DNA of 64,000 nucleotides, from positions 1 through 64,000 of the forward strand of contig NZ_MAEI01000014.1 in the NCBI RefSeq assembly GCF_009933255.1. Reading direction: 5' to 3'. Every line of letters begins with the position of its first letter. Position 1 is the stretch's first letter. The notes beneath the pieces are model-generated. The model saw nothing but the letters and a program-made list of their open reading frames with translations, ran no database searches and was not told where the DNA came from. Source of the stretch: Enterococcus diestrammenae (GTDB lineage: Bacteria; Bacillota; Bacilli; Lactobacillales; Enterococcaceae). This document shows, piece after piece, positions 1-9,477 of this stretch. Both the position numbers and the translations under genes were made by a program.

Positions 1-106
1 TCACTCCTCAAGTTCATTATAAGTGCTCCTTCGTTTTCAAGACAGCGTTAGAGGTTCGGCAAAATTTGCCGAACCTTATATGTTTTTTATTTATCAATCG
101 CGGCTT

Positions 107-544
107 TCACGATTCTCGACGCATTTCAATATGGGGGATACCATCTTCCAAATAAACGTCCGAAGTCGGTTGAAAACCAAAATTGCCATAAAAATTTTGG
201 AGATGGGCTTGGGCGCTGATAACCACGGGTGCTTGCGGAAAATGTTCTTGTGCCACTGCTAACAGTTCTTCCAACAAATGATTACCAAGATGTTGCCCTC
301 GATAAGCTTCATTCACTAAAACTCGACCCAGATGACTGCTGCTTTGGTTGCCATACACACGACCGTAAGCTGCGATTTCACCAGTTTCCGCCGTCAGCCA
401 GACGTGCCAAGCCTCCTTATCTATTTCGTCGATTTCTTGATAGGGACAGTTTTGCTCTACCACAAAGACGGCCACCCGTAGCTTTGCAATCGCGAAAAAT
501 TCTGCTGTAGTTAACTCATTGAAGTGTTTTCTCTGACCGTTCAT
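107..544 (-). CDS. GNAT-family N-acetyltransferase (ElaA-like)
   Basis: This is a 145-residue single-domain acetyltransferase of the GNAT fold, expected to transfer an acetyl group from acetyl-CoA to an unknown small molecule or protein amine. The N-terminal part has the ElaA pattern (LRVAVFVVEQNCPYQEID) and the middle carries LGRVLVNEAYRGQHLG, which corresponds to the acetyl-CoA pyrophosphate-binding loop (R/Q-x-x-G-x-G/A). The start at 544 is chosen because an AGGAGA site lies just upstream; an upstream in-frame start at 580 has no ribosome site. It is the last gene before the left edge and shares the minus orientation with veg. The substrate cannot be told from sequence. Confidence 0.85.
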   Translation of the reverse strand: MNGQRKHFNELTTAEFFAIAKLRVAVFVVEQNCPYQEIDEIDKEAWHVWLTAETGEIAAYGRVYGNQSSSHLGRVLVNEAYRGQHLGNHLLEELLAVAQEHFPQAPVVISAQAHLQNFYGNFGFQPTSDVYLEDGIPHIEMRRES

Positions 545-609
545 CTTACTCTCCTTTACATAGAAAAAGAGCTCAACCACGATGGTTAAGCCCCTAATTC
601 TATTTGTTA

Positions 610-846
610 CTAACCCAGAAATTCGATTTCCACAGTGCGGGTCAACACGTCAGAATAACTATAGGAGACTCGCTCGAAGGAATTTTCTTCGGGATCTAAA
701 TCCACCACAAACACAGATGGATAGGTCTCTGTCAACACGCCTTTGCGTTCTGTTTGACGCTTGCGGCCTGTCTGAGCTACTAACATGATTTCGCTACCGA
801 TACGGCATTCCAAGTCTTTCTTGATTGACGCTAAAGTTGTTGGCAT
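610..846 (-). CDS. veg: Veg family protein
   Basis: This 78-residue protein matches the Veg family: it begins MPTTLASIKKDLE, has the GSEIMLVAQTGRKR core and the VFVVDLD strand, and is the usual family length (about 80-90 aa). In Bacillus subtilis Veg stimulates biofilm matrix gene expression; its molecular role is still uncertain. The start at 846 follows GAGGTG, and upstream in-frame starts are rejected because the promoter at 866-894 would initiate transcription downstream of them. The resulting 5' leader is only about 13 nt, so the ribosome site sits almost at the RNA 5' end. Confidence 0.9.
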   Translation of the reverse strand: MPTTLASIKKDLECRIGSEIMLVAQTGRKRQTERKGVLTETYPSVFVVDLDPEENSFERVSYSYSDVLTRTVEIEFLG

Positions 847-865
847 CGCGTTCACCTCAGAAGCC

Positions 866-894
866 ATTATACCATATACAAGTAAAAAATTCAA
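866..894 (-). promoter_or_regulatory. SigA-type promoter of veg
   Basis: On the minus strand a TTGAAT -35 (889-894) and a perfect TATAAT -10 (866-871) are separated by 17 bp, with a TGG extended -10 element directly before the -10. Transcription would begin near 859, immediately before the veg ribosome site. In Bacillus veg is also famous for a very strong promoter. Confidence 0.75.
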
Positions 895-1043
895 GTTTAT
901 CATAACGAAAAGCCGCTGACAATCACTGTTTACCATTTTTTCGAAAATACTGCAAAACTTCCCACGAAAGGGACAATTCTCCACCAGACAGGAGTATGTA
1001 ATGGTAGCTACTCCGCCAAAAAAGATAACGTTTTTAATAACTT

Positions 1044-1628
1044 TTATTGCGAATGAAAGCAGTTAAAAAATTTTCGTCGTGCACGTTCCAACGCGTCGTT
1101 GGTCCGCTTTGTTGACGTATCTAGATTCCTGGCTGTCACCTTAGCATTCGTCCCTAAAACAAAATCGGCAAAGCAACATTCCTCTAAAGGAGATAAACTA
1201 TCGGAAAAAGCCGCCAAGCTCTCTTCCGCCACCAATTGATCATCGGCAGCTGGCGCCCACTGGCGATAAGACGTATAACGAATTGCATCCGGGCCCTCGT
1301 CTTCGATCATCGCTTCCCAAGAAATGGCTCCCACCATTCCTTTACGCTTCAAGGCTGCTTGTTTTCGCAGATGACTTTTGATACGATTTTCAAAATTTCG
1401 CTTAAAATAAATACCGATACTGGCACCCACTTTAGGATTGTAGCGTTGGAGGCTCTCATAAAAACAGATCAAGCCTTCTTGCAGCCAATCATCTCCATCA
1501 AAATCCTTCAAAAAATACATCCCCTGCAAACGGAAAACGATTGGACGATACATATAAAACAACTCTTCTAATGAATCTTCACAGCCCATTTTAGCTTCTA
1601 GCACCAAATACCTTACCCGTTCCTTCAT
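1044..1628 (-). CDS. RNA polymerase sigma factor, SigH/ComX-like
   Basis: This 194-residue protein has the layout of a small sigma-70 family member: a region 2 with DSLEELFYMYRPIV and the polymerase-binding/-10 recognition stretch DFDGDDWLQEGLICFYESLQRYNP, followed by a region 4-like helix-turn-helix near the C-terminus (NAKVTARNLDTSTKRTNDALERARRK). Its place downstream of rae1 is the place of sigH in Bacillus (rlmB-rae1-sigH), so it is probably the SigH orthologue; in lactic acid bacteria the equivalent factor (ComX/SigX-like) can control competence genes. Unlike Bacillus it is cut off from rae1 by about 640 bp and a hairpin. Region 4 is divergent, so promoter specificity is unknown. Start 1628 follows an AGGGGGAAAG site. 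Confidence 0.8.
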   Translation of the reverse strand: MKERVRYLVLEAKMGCEDSLEELFYMYRPIVFRLQGMYFLKDFDGDDWLQEGLICFYESLQRYNPKVGASIGIYFKRNFENRIKSHLRKQAALKRKGMVGAISWEAMIEDEGPDAIRYTSYRQWAPAADDQLVAEESLAAFSDSLSPLEECCFADFVLGTNAKVTARNLDTSTKRTNDALERARRKFFNCFHSQ

Positions 1629-1857
1629 TTTCTTTCCCCCTAACCTTTTCTAGTAGAAAAAGCGTAACATATTGCCAAAAGGGATTTTCTCATAAAACAT
1701 CTATTATTTTGCACCAATCAGCCGGTCTAAATAAAGCGCTGCCAATAGTGTCAGAGATTAAGAAAACCTATTTTTTAAGTGGTCTAGCTAAAAATTTACA
1801 TAAAAAAGGCTTCATTTACTCCTCCAAGTTGAATAGTACTATCCATGAGATACAAAT

Positions 1858-1897
1858 AAACCGGGTGGCCTTGCTTCCGAAGAAGGCCACCCGGTTT
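1858..1897. terminator. Strong hairpin between rae1 and the sigma gene
   Basis: A perfect 15-bp inverted repeat (AAACCGGGTGGCCTT, arms 1858-1872 and 1883-1897) encloses a 10-nt loop. It ends the rae1 operon or separates it from the sigma gene. Neither side has a long T-run, so it may be a processing or attenuation structure rather than a classic intrinsic terminator. Confidence 0.6.
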
Positions 1898-1920
1898 GTC
1901 AATATTCGATGAATTCGTGC

Positions 1921-2267
1921 TATGACTTGCGTCTAACGTTTTTTTCTTGAAGAGATAGCGGGTATGCTATGAAAAGGCGACCTTTAGCTAAGTCGCATCG
2001 AGATGACAGTAGCCCATAAGATGGCTTAGAGTGTGGAGTGTGGACCATTGACTCTAAGCTTGAATTCGCAAAGTCAATTAAAGGTGCCTCTGCCCATACA
2101 ATTCATCTAAACAGACACCATTAAGATGAGCTAGCCAAGCCAAACTCGCTTTTATTTAGCTTTGGCCGGTCTAGCTACCATCACGCCAATTGCTCGGCGC
2201 CGCTGCCTTTTTTTAAACTAAAAATAACAGGTTGTCCTGGGCGTTGATTCCATTTCTTTTACCGACA
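1921..2267. other. Intergenic region with possible degenerate repeat copy C
   Basis: No open reading frame is supported here. The plus strand carries GCATCGA (1995-2001), CCATAAGATGG (2014-2024) and a 9-bp stem GCTTAGAGT/ACTCTAAGC (2024-2032 with 2051-2059). The order and spacing recall the repeat at 9478-9680, with similar but not identical blocks. The match is weak and could be chance. Confidence 0.3.
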
Positions 2268-2807
2268 CTACTTGCTGTTGTCTCGCTTAGAGGATAGTTC
2301 GGCCAATTTCTGTCCCAATTCAGCTAGCTGATCAGCCGTCCACGGCGAGTTGCGGCGAAAGTCGGCAAACTTCAAATCCTCTTGATGGCCGGCAATCTGC
2401 TTTTCCGTTTTTTCAATCGTCTTATACAATTCCCGGGCGGAAGTCCGCAAAGCCCCCTGGGAGAAAACCACCCATTGTTCCGCCAAATCGCTAGTCGCCA
2501 CCGTTACTTGCGTCAGGCGGGTATTCAGTTCACCAGCGACTCGCTCGATGTAGCTATCGGCGGTTTCCCCTTCTTCCGTAAAGACGACTTCCAGCTGATA
2601 TTTGGTAAAACGAGTGGTAATTCCCGGTACAAACTGAGCATCAAAAACCACGATAATTTCCGTACCTTCATACTTTGCGAAATTGGACAAGCGATTTAAT
2701 AACGCATCTCGGGCATCTTCCATCTTGTCTTGTTTTTTTAATAGCACCAGCTCTGGCCAGGCACCAATCATATTGTAGCCATCGACAATCAACAGCTGTT
2801 TTTTCAT
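2268..2807 (-). CDS. rae1: NYN-domain ribosome-associated endoribonuclease Rae1 (YacP)
   Basis: This 179-residue protein is a YacP/NYN (PIN-like) nuclease. In Bacillus Rae1 enters the ribosomal A site and cuts mRNA during translation. The N-terminal LLIVDGYNMIGAW contains the first catalytic aspartate, EIIVVFDAQF the second acidic cluster, and TADSYIERV plus VTVATSDLAEQ complete the acidic site. Its ATG overlaps the rlmB TGA (ATGA), so the two genes are translationally coupled, as in Bacillus. It is the last gene of the cysE-cysS-mrnC-rlmB-rae1 operon. Confidence 0.93.
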   Translation of the reverse strand: MKKQLLIVDGYNMIGAWPELVLLKKQDKMEDARDALLNRLSNFAKYEGTEIIVVFDAQFVPGITTRFTKYQLEVVFTEEGETADSYIERVAGELNTRLTQVTVATSDLAEQWVVFSQGALRTSARELYKTIEKTEKQIAGHQEDLKFADFRRNSPWTADQLAELGQKLAELSSKRDNSK

Positions 2808-3694
2808 GAGGGGGCACCACCGTTTGTGCTTCGTTGATTGAAAGCTTCGTAGATCAAAAGTCCCGCAGCCACACTGGCATTGAGGCTTTGCACATGGCCA
2901 ATCATGGGAATCGTCAACATTTCATCTACTTCTTTGGCAAGGCCAGCACTCATGCCCCGGCCTTCATTACCAATGATTAAGGCGATTTTCCCACGAGCAT
3001 TCCATTTGGTATAGTTTGTGCCCAACATATCGGTACCAAAAATCCAAAAACCGGCTGCTTTTAGTTCCTTGATGCCCTGGCTTAAATTGGTCACCCGCGC
3101 CACTGGAACGTGCTCCACCGCACCCGTCGACGTCTTCACAACGATGGGCGTAATACCAACCGCTCGATGTTTGGGAATGATCACCCCATCCACTCCAGCG
3201 GCATCGGCAGTTCGTAAAATCGAGCCAAAATTATGCGGATCTTCCAAATTATCCAAAATCAAAAAGAAAGGTTCTGGATTTGTCGTTTTTTCCAATAGTT
3301 CTGGCAAAGACAAATACTCATAGGGGGTGATAGCCAAAACCATCCCTTGGTGGACGCCGTTGTCACTCATGGTATCCAATTTTTGCTTAGGTACCCACTT
3401 TACTGGTACGCTTTGCTCTTGGGCGCTTTGTTTTAATTCATCGATTTTCGCCCCACGAGCATCTTCTAAGATAAATAATTTGTTGCCGCGTCCTTGTTTC
3501 AAGGCTTCCATCACTGCATGATGCCCGAAAACAAAATTCTCATTTTCAGGAGTCGATACTTGGTCAGAGCTTGCTGGGTGGTTCACTTTTTTTGGTGAAC
3601 GTTCTCGGTTTGGGCCCTTTTCCAACCATTTTGATTTGCCTTGATTATTGCCGCGGAGATTTTTGTTATTTTGTCTCCGTTTATTTTCCTTCAT
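2804..3694 (-). CDS. rlmB: 23S rRNA 2'-O-methyltransferase RlmB (SpoU/TrmH family)
   Basis: This protein of about 296 residues methylates 23S rRNA in the peptidyl-transferase region using S-adenosylmethionine. About 50 basic, low-complexity N-terminal residues precede an L30e-like substrate-binding domain ([12 protein letters not shown]). The SpoU knotted domain follows with motif 1 [19 protein letters not shown], motif 2 GNEGRGMS and motif 3 [17 protein letters not shown]. The ATG at 3694 is chosen over an in-frame GTG at 3703 because AGGTGA lies 5 nt upstream of the ATG. It overlaps the end of mrnC by 14 bp. Confidence 0.93.
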   Translation of the reverse strand: MKENKRRQNNKNLRGNNQGKSKWLEKGPNRERSPKKVNHPASSDQVSTPENENFVFGHHAVMEALKQGRGNKLFILEDARGAKIDELKQSAQEQSVPVKWVPKQKLDTMSDNGVHQGMVLAITPYEYLSLPELLEKTTNPEPFFLILDNLEDPHNFGSILRTADAAGVDGVIIPKHRAVGITPIVVKTSTGAVEHVPVARVTNLSQGIKELKAAGFWIFGTDMLGTNYTKWNARGKIALIIGNEGRGMSAGLAKEVDEMLTIPMIGHVQSLNASVAAGLLIYEAFNQRSTNGGAPS

Positions 3695-4082
3695 TGCTTT
3701 CACCTACTTTCGCGATACACCACGCCACTAGCTCGTCTAGGCGGTCTTGTTGCTTGGTGAGATGGAGATAGCCCATCAAAGCTTCAAAACCGGTAGCCAC
3801 CCGATAGGTAGTCACATCGGCATTTTTAGCACTGGTATGACTTTTAGCATTGCGTCCTCGCCGATAAAATAATTTTTCGTCTTCTGTCAATAAATCTGTA
3901 GCCAGCATGGCTTCCATCAGCATGGCTTGGGCCTTAGCGGAAACATAATGGGTGGCCATCTTATGGAGGGTATTGGGGCGGGTTTGCCCATTTTCCACTA
4001 GGTAGTCACGAATGTACACTTCATAGACGGCATCTCCTACATAGGCTAATGCCAGTCCGTTTAACTGGGTATAATCTCTCAT
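3681..4082 (-). CDS. mrnC: Mini-ribonuclease III MrnC
   Basis: This 133-residue protein is an RNase III catalytic domain without a double-stranded RNA-binding domain; in Bacillus it matures 23S rRNA ends. [22 protein letters not shown] contains the signature acidic residues (GDAVYE), and the C-terminal [15 protein letters not shown] supplies the second acidic helix. The ATG at 4082 overlaps the cysS TGA as ATGA and follows GGAGAAG; an earlier TTG lacks a separate ribosome site. Translational coupling with cysS matches the usual Firmicute arrangement. Confidence 0.93.
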   Translation of the reverse strand: MRDYTQLNGLALAYVGDAVYEVYIRDYLVENGQTRPNTLHKMATHYVSAKAQAMLMEAMLATDLLTEDEKLFYRRGRNAKSHTSAKNADVTTYRVATGFEALMGYLHLTKQQDRLDELVAWCIAKVGESNEGK

Positions 4083-5491
4083 GCGTCTCTTCTCCAACGG
4101 GTCCCTTGAGCAGTATCCTCCAAGATAATCCCTTCTGCCTTTAACTGGTCACGAATTTCATCACTACGAGCAAAGTTTTTATCTTTTCGCGCTTGGTTTC
4201 GTTCGGCGATCAAGGCATCGATTTCTTCATCCAACAATTCTTCAGCAGCAAATACAATACCGAAGACTTGCAACCAAGCCGCAAATTTGGTCAAAGCCGC
4301 TTCCAATACTACCGTCGAAACGATTGCGGCCTCACTGTAAGTATTCAACCATTTGGCTAATTCATAGACGACAGTGATACCATTCGCCGCATTGAAGTCA
4401 TCGTCCATCTCAGTGACAAAAGCTGTTTCCAACTCCGCTAAAGCTGCTAAATGAGTCTCATCTTCCGGCAAGGTCGCGACTGCTTGCCCCAACCGAAACT
4501 CCGCATTTTCTTTTGCGGTCTTCAAGCGTTGCAAATTATTGGCTGCATCTTGTAAGGTTTGTACACTATAGCGAATCGGCCGCCGATACTGGGTAGTCGC
4601 CATAAAGAAACGCAACACTTGTGGATCCACCGCAGCCACCATTTCATGGACGGTGACAAAATTACCCAAGGATTTACTCATTTTTTCATCGTCTTCTCCG
4701 ATAGTCACGTAACCGTTGTGCATCCAATAATTAGCAAATTTCTTCCCCGTTTTTGCTTCGCTTTGGGCGATTTCATTTTCATGATGGGGAAATTCCAAAT
4801 CTTGCCCTCCCCCATGAATATCGATGGTATCTCCCAACAGTTTCGTCGCCATCACCGAGCACTCAATATGCCAACCAGGACGACCTTGACCCCATGGCGC
4901 ATTCCAAAAAATTTCTCCCGGTTTTGCGGATTTCCAAAGAGCAAAATCCAGCGGGTCTTCCTTGATAGCTTGTTCTTGCCCCGTGCGCTGGCTGGCACCA
5001 ACTTCCAACTCATTGATGGACTGATCCGACAGTTGACCGTATGCTGCAAACTTACGGGTACGATAATAAACATCCCCCGCCACCGGATAAGCGTACCCTT
5101 TGTCAATCAAGACTTGGATAAATTCGATGATGTCTTCAATATGATCCATCACTCGCGGGTTAGCCGTTGCTGGTAAAACATTCAAAGCTTGCGTATCTTC
5201 TTGAAAAGCAGCGATAAAACGGTCGGCCACTTCTGGTGCCGTCTGCTGTAACTCTTTGGCCACTCGAATAATCTTATCGTCCACATCGGTAAAATTGGAA
5301 ACATAATCCACCTGATAGCCCCGGTATTCAAAATACCGGCGAATCGTATCAAAGGCGATGGCGCTTCTAGCATTGCCGATGTGGATGTAATTGTAAACAG
5401 TTGGTCCGCAGACATACATCTTGACCCGACCAGCTTCTAAAGGTTTAAATTCTTCTTTTTCACGAGTCAACGTGTTATGAATTTTAATCAT
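4079..5491 (-). CDS. cysS: Cysteinyl-tRNA synthetase
   Basis: This 470-residue class I synthetase charges tRNA-Cys with cysteine. Visible hallmarks are [16 protein letters not shown] (HIGH-type motif plus the first zinc-ligand cysteine), GWHIECSVM and [11 protein letters not shown] (further zinc ligands), and EKMSKSLGN (KMSKS loop). The C-terminal helical anticodon-binding part ends [23 protein letters not shown], typical of the family. Its start overlaps the last codons of cysE by 8 bp. Expression is probably controlled by the tRNA-Cys T-box upstream of cysE, so charging and cysteine synthesis are regulated together. Confidence 0.97.
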   Translation of the reverse strand: MIKIHNTLTREKEEFKPLEAGRVKMYVCGPTVYNYIHIGNARSAIAFDTIRRYFEYRGYQVDYVSNFTDVDDKIIRVAKELQQTAPEVADRFIAAFQEDTQALNVLPATANPRVMDHIEDIIEFIQVLIDKGYAYPVAGDVYYRTRKFAAYGQLSDQSINELEVGASQRTGQEQAIKEDPLDFALWKSAKPGEIFWNAPWGQGRPGWHIECSVMATKLLGDTIDIHGGGQDLEFPHHENEIAQSEAKTGKKFANYWMHNGYVTIGEDDEKMSKSLGNFVTVHEMVAAVDPQVLRFFMATTQYRRPIRYSVQTLQDAANNLQRLKTAKENAEFRLGQAVATLPEDETHLAALAELETAFVTEMDDDFNAANGITVVYELAKWLNTYSEAAIVSTVVLEAALTKFAAWLQVFGIVFAAEELLDEEIDALIAERNQARKDKNFARSDEIRDQLKAEGIILEDTAQGTRWRRDA

Positions 5492-6017
5492 TTTTTACTC
5501 TCACTCCATTCAATCTCACCACGCGGGCAGGAGCTCCTACCGCTGTGGCATTGTCAGGTATATCCTGTAAAACAATTGAGCCAGCCCCGATTTTACTGTT
5601 ACGACCAATGGTAATCGGCCCCAAAATTTGCGAATGCGCCGCCACCATTGCTCCTTTTAAAACAGTGGGATGGCGCTTGCCTTGGTCTTTGCCAGTGCCT
5701 CCTAAGGTCACTCCGTGGAACAAAACCACATCTTCCTCCACTACCGCCGTCTCCCCAATCACGACACCCATGCCATGATCAATAAAGACACCTGAGGCAA
5801 TCTGGGCCCCTGGATGTATCTCGATCCCTGTCAAAAAACGCCAAAACTGCGCGTTTAGTTTCGCCAATAAAAATAGTTGATGACGATACAAAAAATGTGA
5901 CCAACGATGCCAAAATAAGGCATGAAATCCCGGATACGTCAAAACGATTTCCAACGTACTCCGAGCGGCCGGATCATTGGCCTTAGTGGTCTGAATCGCT
6001 CGTTTGATCCACCCCAT
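5484..6017 (-). CDS. cysE: Serine O-acetyltransferase
   Basis: This 177-residue protein makes O-acetylserine from serine and acetyl-CoA, the first committed step of cysteine synthesis. The N-terminal helical part is short, as in Bacillus CysE. The left-handed beta-helix carries [18 protein letters not shown] and the hexapeptide repeats around [16 protein letters not shown]. The catalytic His/Asp region (IDHGMG) is present. It lies directly downstream of the T-box leader and upstream of cysS with an 8-bp overlap. Start 6017 follows AGGGGGAG. Confidence 0.95.
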   Translation of the reverse strand: MGWIKRAIQTTKANDPAARSTLEIVLTYPGFHALFWHRWSHFLYRHQLFLLAKLNAQFWRFLTGIEIHPGAQIASGVFIDHGMGVVIGETAVVEEDVVLFHGVTLGGTGKDQGKRHPTVLKGAMVAAHSQILGPITIGRNSKIGAGSIVLQDIPDNATAVGAPARVVRLNGVRVKND

Positions 6018-6124
6018 GCATACTCCCCCTTGTTAGTGCGCACTTCTTAACTAATTCACACAGTGTCACGGTATTCAATCTGCCATCCCCAAATAAGCGG
6101 CCTATTTTATCATACCAAGTCTAT

Positions 6125-6420
6125 AAAAAACACGCGGAGTTGCCTTTGCAATAGGTTTCCCTACTCCAAAAGACGCCCCCGCGTGGTCCCACTTTTGTTC
6201 ACAACAAGGCTGCCCCCTTCCCTAAAAGAAGGAAAATCACAAAAACTTGCTGTCTTAAGATGGGTAACGGTCGTTGCCGTAGCCGGTTTTGACCGACTCC
6301 ACTCCCAGATGCATTTCCCATCCTTCGTTTGACTGCCTCTCAGCTAAGAGCAATCTCTCTGTAAAACTGGTTAGATGGTACTTCGTCTGTTCAACGTGTT
6401 TATGATTGTTAGCGAAAAAC
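6125..6420 (-). promoter_or_regulatory. T-box riboswitch (cysteine) upstream of cysE-cysS
   Basis: The minus strand between gltX and cysE has a T-box motif, AAAAGTGGGACCACGCGG (about 6178-6195), followed by a terminator whose descending arm CCGCGTG (6131-6137) runs into TTTTTT (6125-6130). Upstream sequence folds into a long stem I region; GGGAAATGCATC holds a UGC triplet (6311-6313), a plausible Cys specifier codon. The same position is used by a Cys T-box in Bacillus. When uncharged tRNA-Cys binds, the antiterminator should form and cysE-cysS-mrnC-rlmB-rae1 should be transcribed. The specifier is inferred from position and downstream genes, not from a full fold. Confidence 0.85.
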
Positions 6421-6454
6421 GTGCCAGCTAGTCTATTTATTGCTTCAACCCCAA

Positions 6455-7915
6455 TTAGGCTAACGCTTTGTCCAATTTTTCAATGGTTGCTTCCAGACCC
6501 ATGATGGCGATGGTATTTGGTAAATCTGGTCCATGCATTTGGCCCGAAGTCGCAATCCGGATTGGCATGTAAAGGTTTTTACCTTTAATCCCTTTTTCTT
6601 TTTGAACAGCTTTGATAGCCGCCATGATATTTTCTGGTGTGAACTCAGTCAAGGCTTGCAATTGTTCTTTGAAGGCTTGCAAGACAACCGGTGTCGTTTC
6701 TTGTGCCATGATGGCTTTGCCTTCTTCAGTTGGTTCGTCGTGTTCACCGAAGAACAAGCCAGAAAGTTCCACGATTTCAGCTGCAAAACTCATTTGTGGT
6801 TGATACAACGCCACCACTTTTTTCACCCAAGCTTTTTTGTCTTCGGAAGGATTGGCTTCCACGCGACCTGCTTTTTCCAAAAATGGCAAGCACATGTCAG
6901 TCAATGTATCCAAGTCCATTTCTTTGATGTAGTGGTTGTTCACCCATGCCAATTTCTTCGCATCAAAGGCCGCAGGAGATTTACTCAAACGTTTAGGATC
7001 AAACATTTCCACCAATTCTTTTTGGGAGAAGATTTCATCTTCCCCGACTGGTGACCAACCTAAAAGTGCAATAAAGTTAAACATCGCTTCTGGCAAGTAG
7101 CCTAGTTCCCGGTATTGTTCGATAAATTGCAAGATGGACTCATCCCGCTTGGACAACTTCTTGCCAGTTTCTGAGTTGATGATCAACGTCATATGGCCAA
7201 ATTGTGGTGGAGTCCAGCCGAATGCTTCATAGATCATCATTTGTTTTGGTGTGTTGGCGATATGATCGTCACCCCGCAAGACATGAGTGATTTTCATCAT
7301 GTGATCATCTACGGCTACTGCAAAGTTGTAAGTTGGCATGCCATCACGTTTTTGGATGACAAAATCGCCACCGACATTATCTGATTCAAAGTGGATATCC
7401 CCTTTAACCATGTCAGTAAAGGCGTATTCGGTATTTTTTGGTACGCGGAAACGAATCACTGGTTCTAAGCCAGCTGCTTCTTTAGCGGCTTGTTCAGAAG
7501 GTGTCAGGTGGGCACATTTGCCGCCGTAATGAGGCATTTCACCACGAGCCCGTTGTTCTTCTCGCTCAGCTTCCAATTCTTCTTCCGTACAGTAACACTT
7601 GTAGGCCCGATTTGATACCAACAGTTGGTCGATTAATGGTTGGTAAATATCTCGACGTTCTGATTGGCGGTAGGGACCATATGCCCCTGGATTTTCGGGA
7701 GATTCATCCCAGTCCATCCCCAGCCAAGCCAAGTTTTCGAGCTGTGATTTTTCCCCATCAGCAATATTTCGCTTCAAGTCAGTATCTTCAATCCGAATAA
7801 TAAAATCACCGCCATTGTGACGGGCGAATAAATAGTTGAACAGTGCTGTCCGGGCATTGCCAATATGCAAATGGCCAGTTGGACTTGGTGCATAACGTAC
7901 ACGAATTTTACTCAT
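6455..7915 (-). CDS. gltX: Glutamyl-tRNA synthetase
   Basis: This 486-residue class I synthetase attaches glutamate to tRNA-Glu (and in Firmicutes also to tRNA-Gln before amidation). The N-terminus holds [21 protein letters not shown] (HIGH motif) and [12 protein letters not shown] is the KMSKS-type loop. [20 protein letters not shown] is the usual insertion, and the C-terminal helical anticodon-binding domain ends with [16 protein letters not shown]. Length agrees with the family. Transcription probably reads through the T-box into cysE. Start 7915 follows AAAAGGAAG. Confidence 0.97.
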   Translation of the reverse strand: MSKIRVRYAPSPTGHLHIGNARTALFNYLFARHNGGDFIIRIEDTDLKRNIADGEKSQLENLAWLGMDWDESPENPGAYGPYRQSERRDIYQPLIDQLLVSNRAYKCYCTEEELEAEREEQRARGEMPHYGGKCAHLTPSEQAAKEAAGLEPVIRFRVPKNTEYAFTDMVKGDIHFESDNVGGDFVIQKRDGMPTYNFAVAVDDHMMKITHVLRGDDHIANTPKQMMIYEAFGWTPPQFGHMTLIINSETGKKLSKRDESILQFIEQYRELGYLPEAMFNFIALLGWSPVGEDEIFSQKELVEMFDPKRLSKSPAAFDAKKLAWVNNHYIKEMDLDTLTDMCLPFLEKAGRVEANPSEDKKAWVKKVVALYQPQMSFAAEIVELSGLFFGEHDEPTEEGKAIMAQETTPVVLQAFKEQLQALTEFTPENIMAAIKAVQKEKGIKGKNLYMPIRIATSGQMHGPDLPNTIAIMGLEATIEKLDKALA

Positions 7916-7961
7916 CTTATCTCTTCCTTTTGGTTGGAATTTAGGTTGCCTATTCTTTGTA

Positions 7962-7990
7962 ATTTTACATTCAAAAGCTTCATTAGTAAA
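7962..7990 (-). promoter_or_regulatory. Possible promoter of gltX
   Basis: On the minus strand TTTACT (7985-7990) and TAAAAT (7962-7967) are separated by 17 bp, about 45 bp before the gltX start. The -35 is weak, so the assignment is tentative. Confidence 0.45.
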
Positions 7991-8149
7991 GTAAATGACG
8001 GGGCAAGTTCATTGATTGCCATGATAAGCAAGGCTTTTTTTCAGAAAAAGACGAGCTAGCTTTCAAATAATCCGCTGCATAATCGCCACGCTGGCAAATA
8101 CCTACTGAATGAGCGTCGCCTTTTATCGCTAAAAAGTGGAAATCGTCTC

Positions 8150-8190
8150 AAAAAGACTCGTCACCTCCCACATGACTGAGGTAACGAGTC
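8150..8190 (-). terminator. Intrinsic terminator after yacL
   Basis: On the minus strand GACTCGTTACCTC pairs with GAGGTGACGAGTC (one wobble) around a 10-nt loop and runs into TTTTT. It lies 16 bp past the yacL stop and separates yacL from gltX. Confidence 0.85.
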
Positions 8191-8205
8191 TGATATTAAG
8201 TATCC

Positions 8206-9429
8206 TTAACGATTGTTGCGGTTGTGTCGATTGTTTTTCCCACTCCCATTACTATTTCCAGTAGCTGAATGGCTGCCTTGTTGGTTGTCATAATTGCTGT
8301 TGACTGCTTCATTTTTATTATCAATGCCTCGACTAGAATGAGCAGGTTTGGCGAAGATCATGCGTCCCGCTGCCGTTTGTAAAGCACTGGTGACAACAAC
8401 AGTCAGGCGTTCATTCATATAGTGTTGGCCATCTTCCACCACCACCATTGTGCCATCGTCTAAGTAGGCCACCCCTTGTTGCCGTTCAGTCCCAGCTTTT
8501 ACCACCAGGACATCCATATTTTCACCGGGAATGACTACCGGTTTGACCGCATTGGCTAGTTCATTGATGTTTAACACCGGCACGTTTTGAAATTCGGCGA
8601 CTTTATTTAAGTTGTAGTCGTTAGTGACCACCGTCCCATCCAAGAGCTTCGCCAATTTCAAAAGCTTGCTATCGACTTCTTGGATTTCTTCAAAATCCCC
8701 ATCATACATTTCAACTGAGATGCCGGATTCTTTTTGTAAAGCATTTAAAATATCTAAGCCTCGACGCCCCCGCACCCGTTTCAAGCTATCACCAGAATCG
8801 GCGATATATTGCAGTTCGTAAAGGACGAAGTTAGGAATCAAGATCGTCCCTTCAATAAAGCCAGTTTTGGCAATATCATAGATGCGCCCATCGATGATTA
8901 CGCTAGTATCCAAAATCTTATATTTGCGAAAATGATCGTCGGCCTTACGCTCCAACATCTCTTGTTGGGCTTCAGCAGCTTCTTCGGCTTTTTTCTTGTT
9001 GGAAGTAAAAATCTTTTTCCATTCTTCAATCCTTGTTGTGGAAATTTGAAAGCCTAGATAACCTAACAAAATCATGATGAGAAAAGGAGCGACACCTTTA
9101 GCAAAAGGAATATCCCAATTGTAAAAAGGTAAGGAGATAATCACCCCGATCAGCAAGCCGATAATCGTCCCAATCGCTCCAAAGAGTAAATAGGTCAGAC
9201 TGAGCTCACTTAATTTTTTTTCGATATACTTCAGGGCAGAGGAAATGTGATTCACCAGAAATAATGATAATAAAAAGAAAATAAGTGCTCCAAGAATAAG
9301 ATTGGTGAAAACATTATTGAGCCATTGGTTTTGCCCTTGATTGATTGCTTCCCAAGCAACCGGCATAAAGGAAACCCCAAGACTCGCCCCCGCCACCACA
9401 AGTAAAGTAGTGATGACGCGTTTTTGCAT
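8206..9429 (-). CDS. yacL: PIN-TRAM domain membrane protein YacL
   Basis: This 407-residue protein has four predicted N-terminal membrane segments (for example VITTLLVVAGASLGVSFMPVAW and NLILGALIFFLLSLFLV), then a cytoplasmic PIN nuclease-like domain starting YKILDTSVIIDGRIYDIA with acidic positions continuing in VVTNDYNLNKVA, and a TRAM RNA-binding-like domain (GTERQQGVAYLDDGTMVVVEDG). The last 40 or so residues are a polar Asn/His/Ser/Gly-rich tail, probably disordered. The family sits between radA and gltX in many Firmicutes; its function is not established, but membrane-linked RNA processing is a reasonable inference. Confidence 0.9.
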   Translation of the reverse strand: MQKRVITTLLVVAGASLGVSFMPVAWEAINQGQNQWLNNVFTNLILGALIFFLLSLFLVNHISSALKYIEKKLSELSLTYLLFGAIGTIIGLLIGVIISLPFYNWDIPFAKGVAPFLIMILLGYLGFQISTTRIEEWKKIFTSNKKKAEEAAEAQQEMLERKADDHFRKYKILDTSVIIDGRIYDIAKTGFIEGTILIPNFVLYELQYIADSGDSLKRVRGRRGLDILNALQKESGISVEMYDGDFEEIQEVDSKLLKLAKLLDGTVVTNDYNLNKVAEFQNVPVLNINELANAVKPVVIPGENMDVLVVKAGTERQQGVAYLDDGTMVVVEDGQHYMNERLTVVVTSALQTAAGRMIFAKPAHSSRGIDNKNEAVNSNYDNQQGSHSATGNSNGSGKNNRHNRNNR

Positions 9430-9477
9430 AACTGTTCCTCTCTTTCATATAGTGTGCTAAGAGACGGTGGTCAGAAG

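Noticed and set aside
1709..1912. 67-codon plus-strand frame in the rae1-sigma gap
   Set aside because: No ribosome site, no family resemblance, and it runs through the strong hairpin at 1858-1897.
4559..5176. 205-codon plus-strand frame inside cysS
   Set aside because: It is antisense to a complete, motif-bearing cysS and has no homology features.
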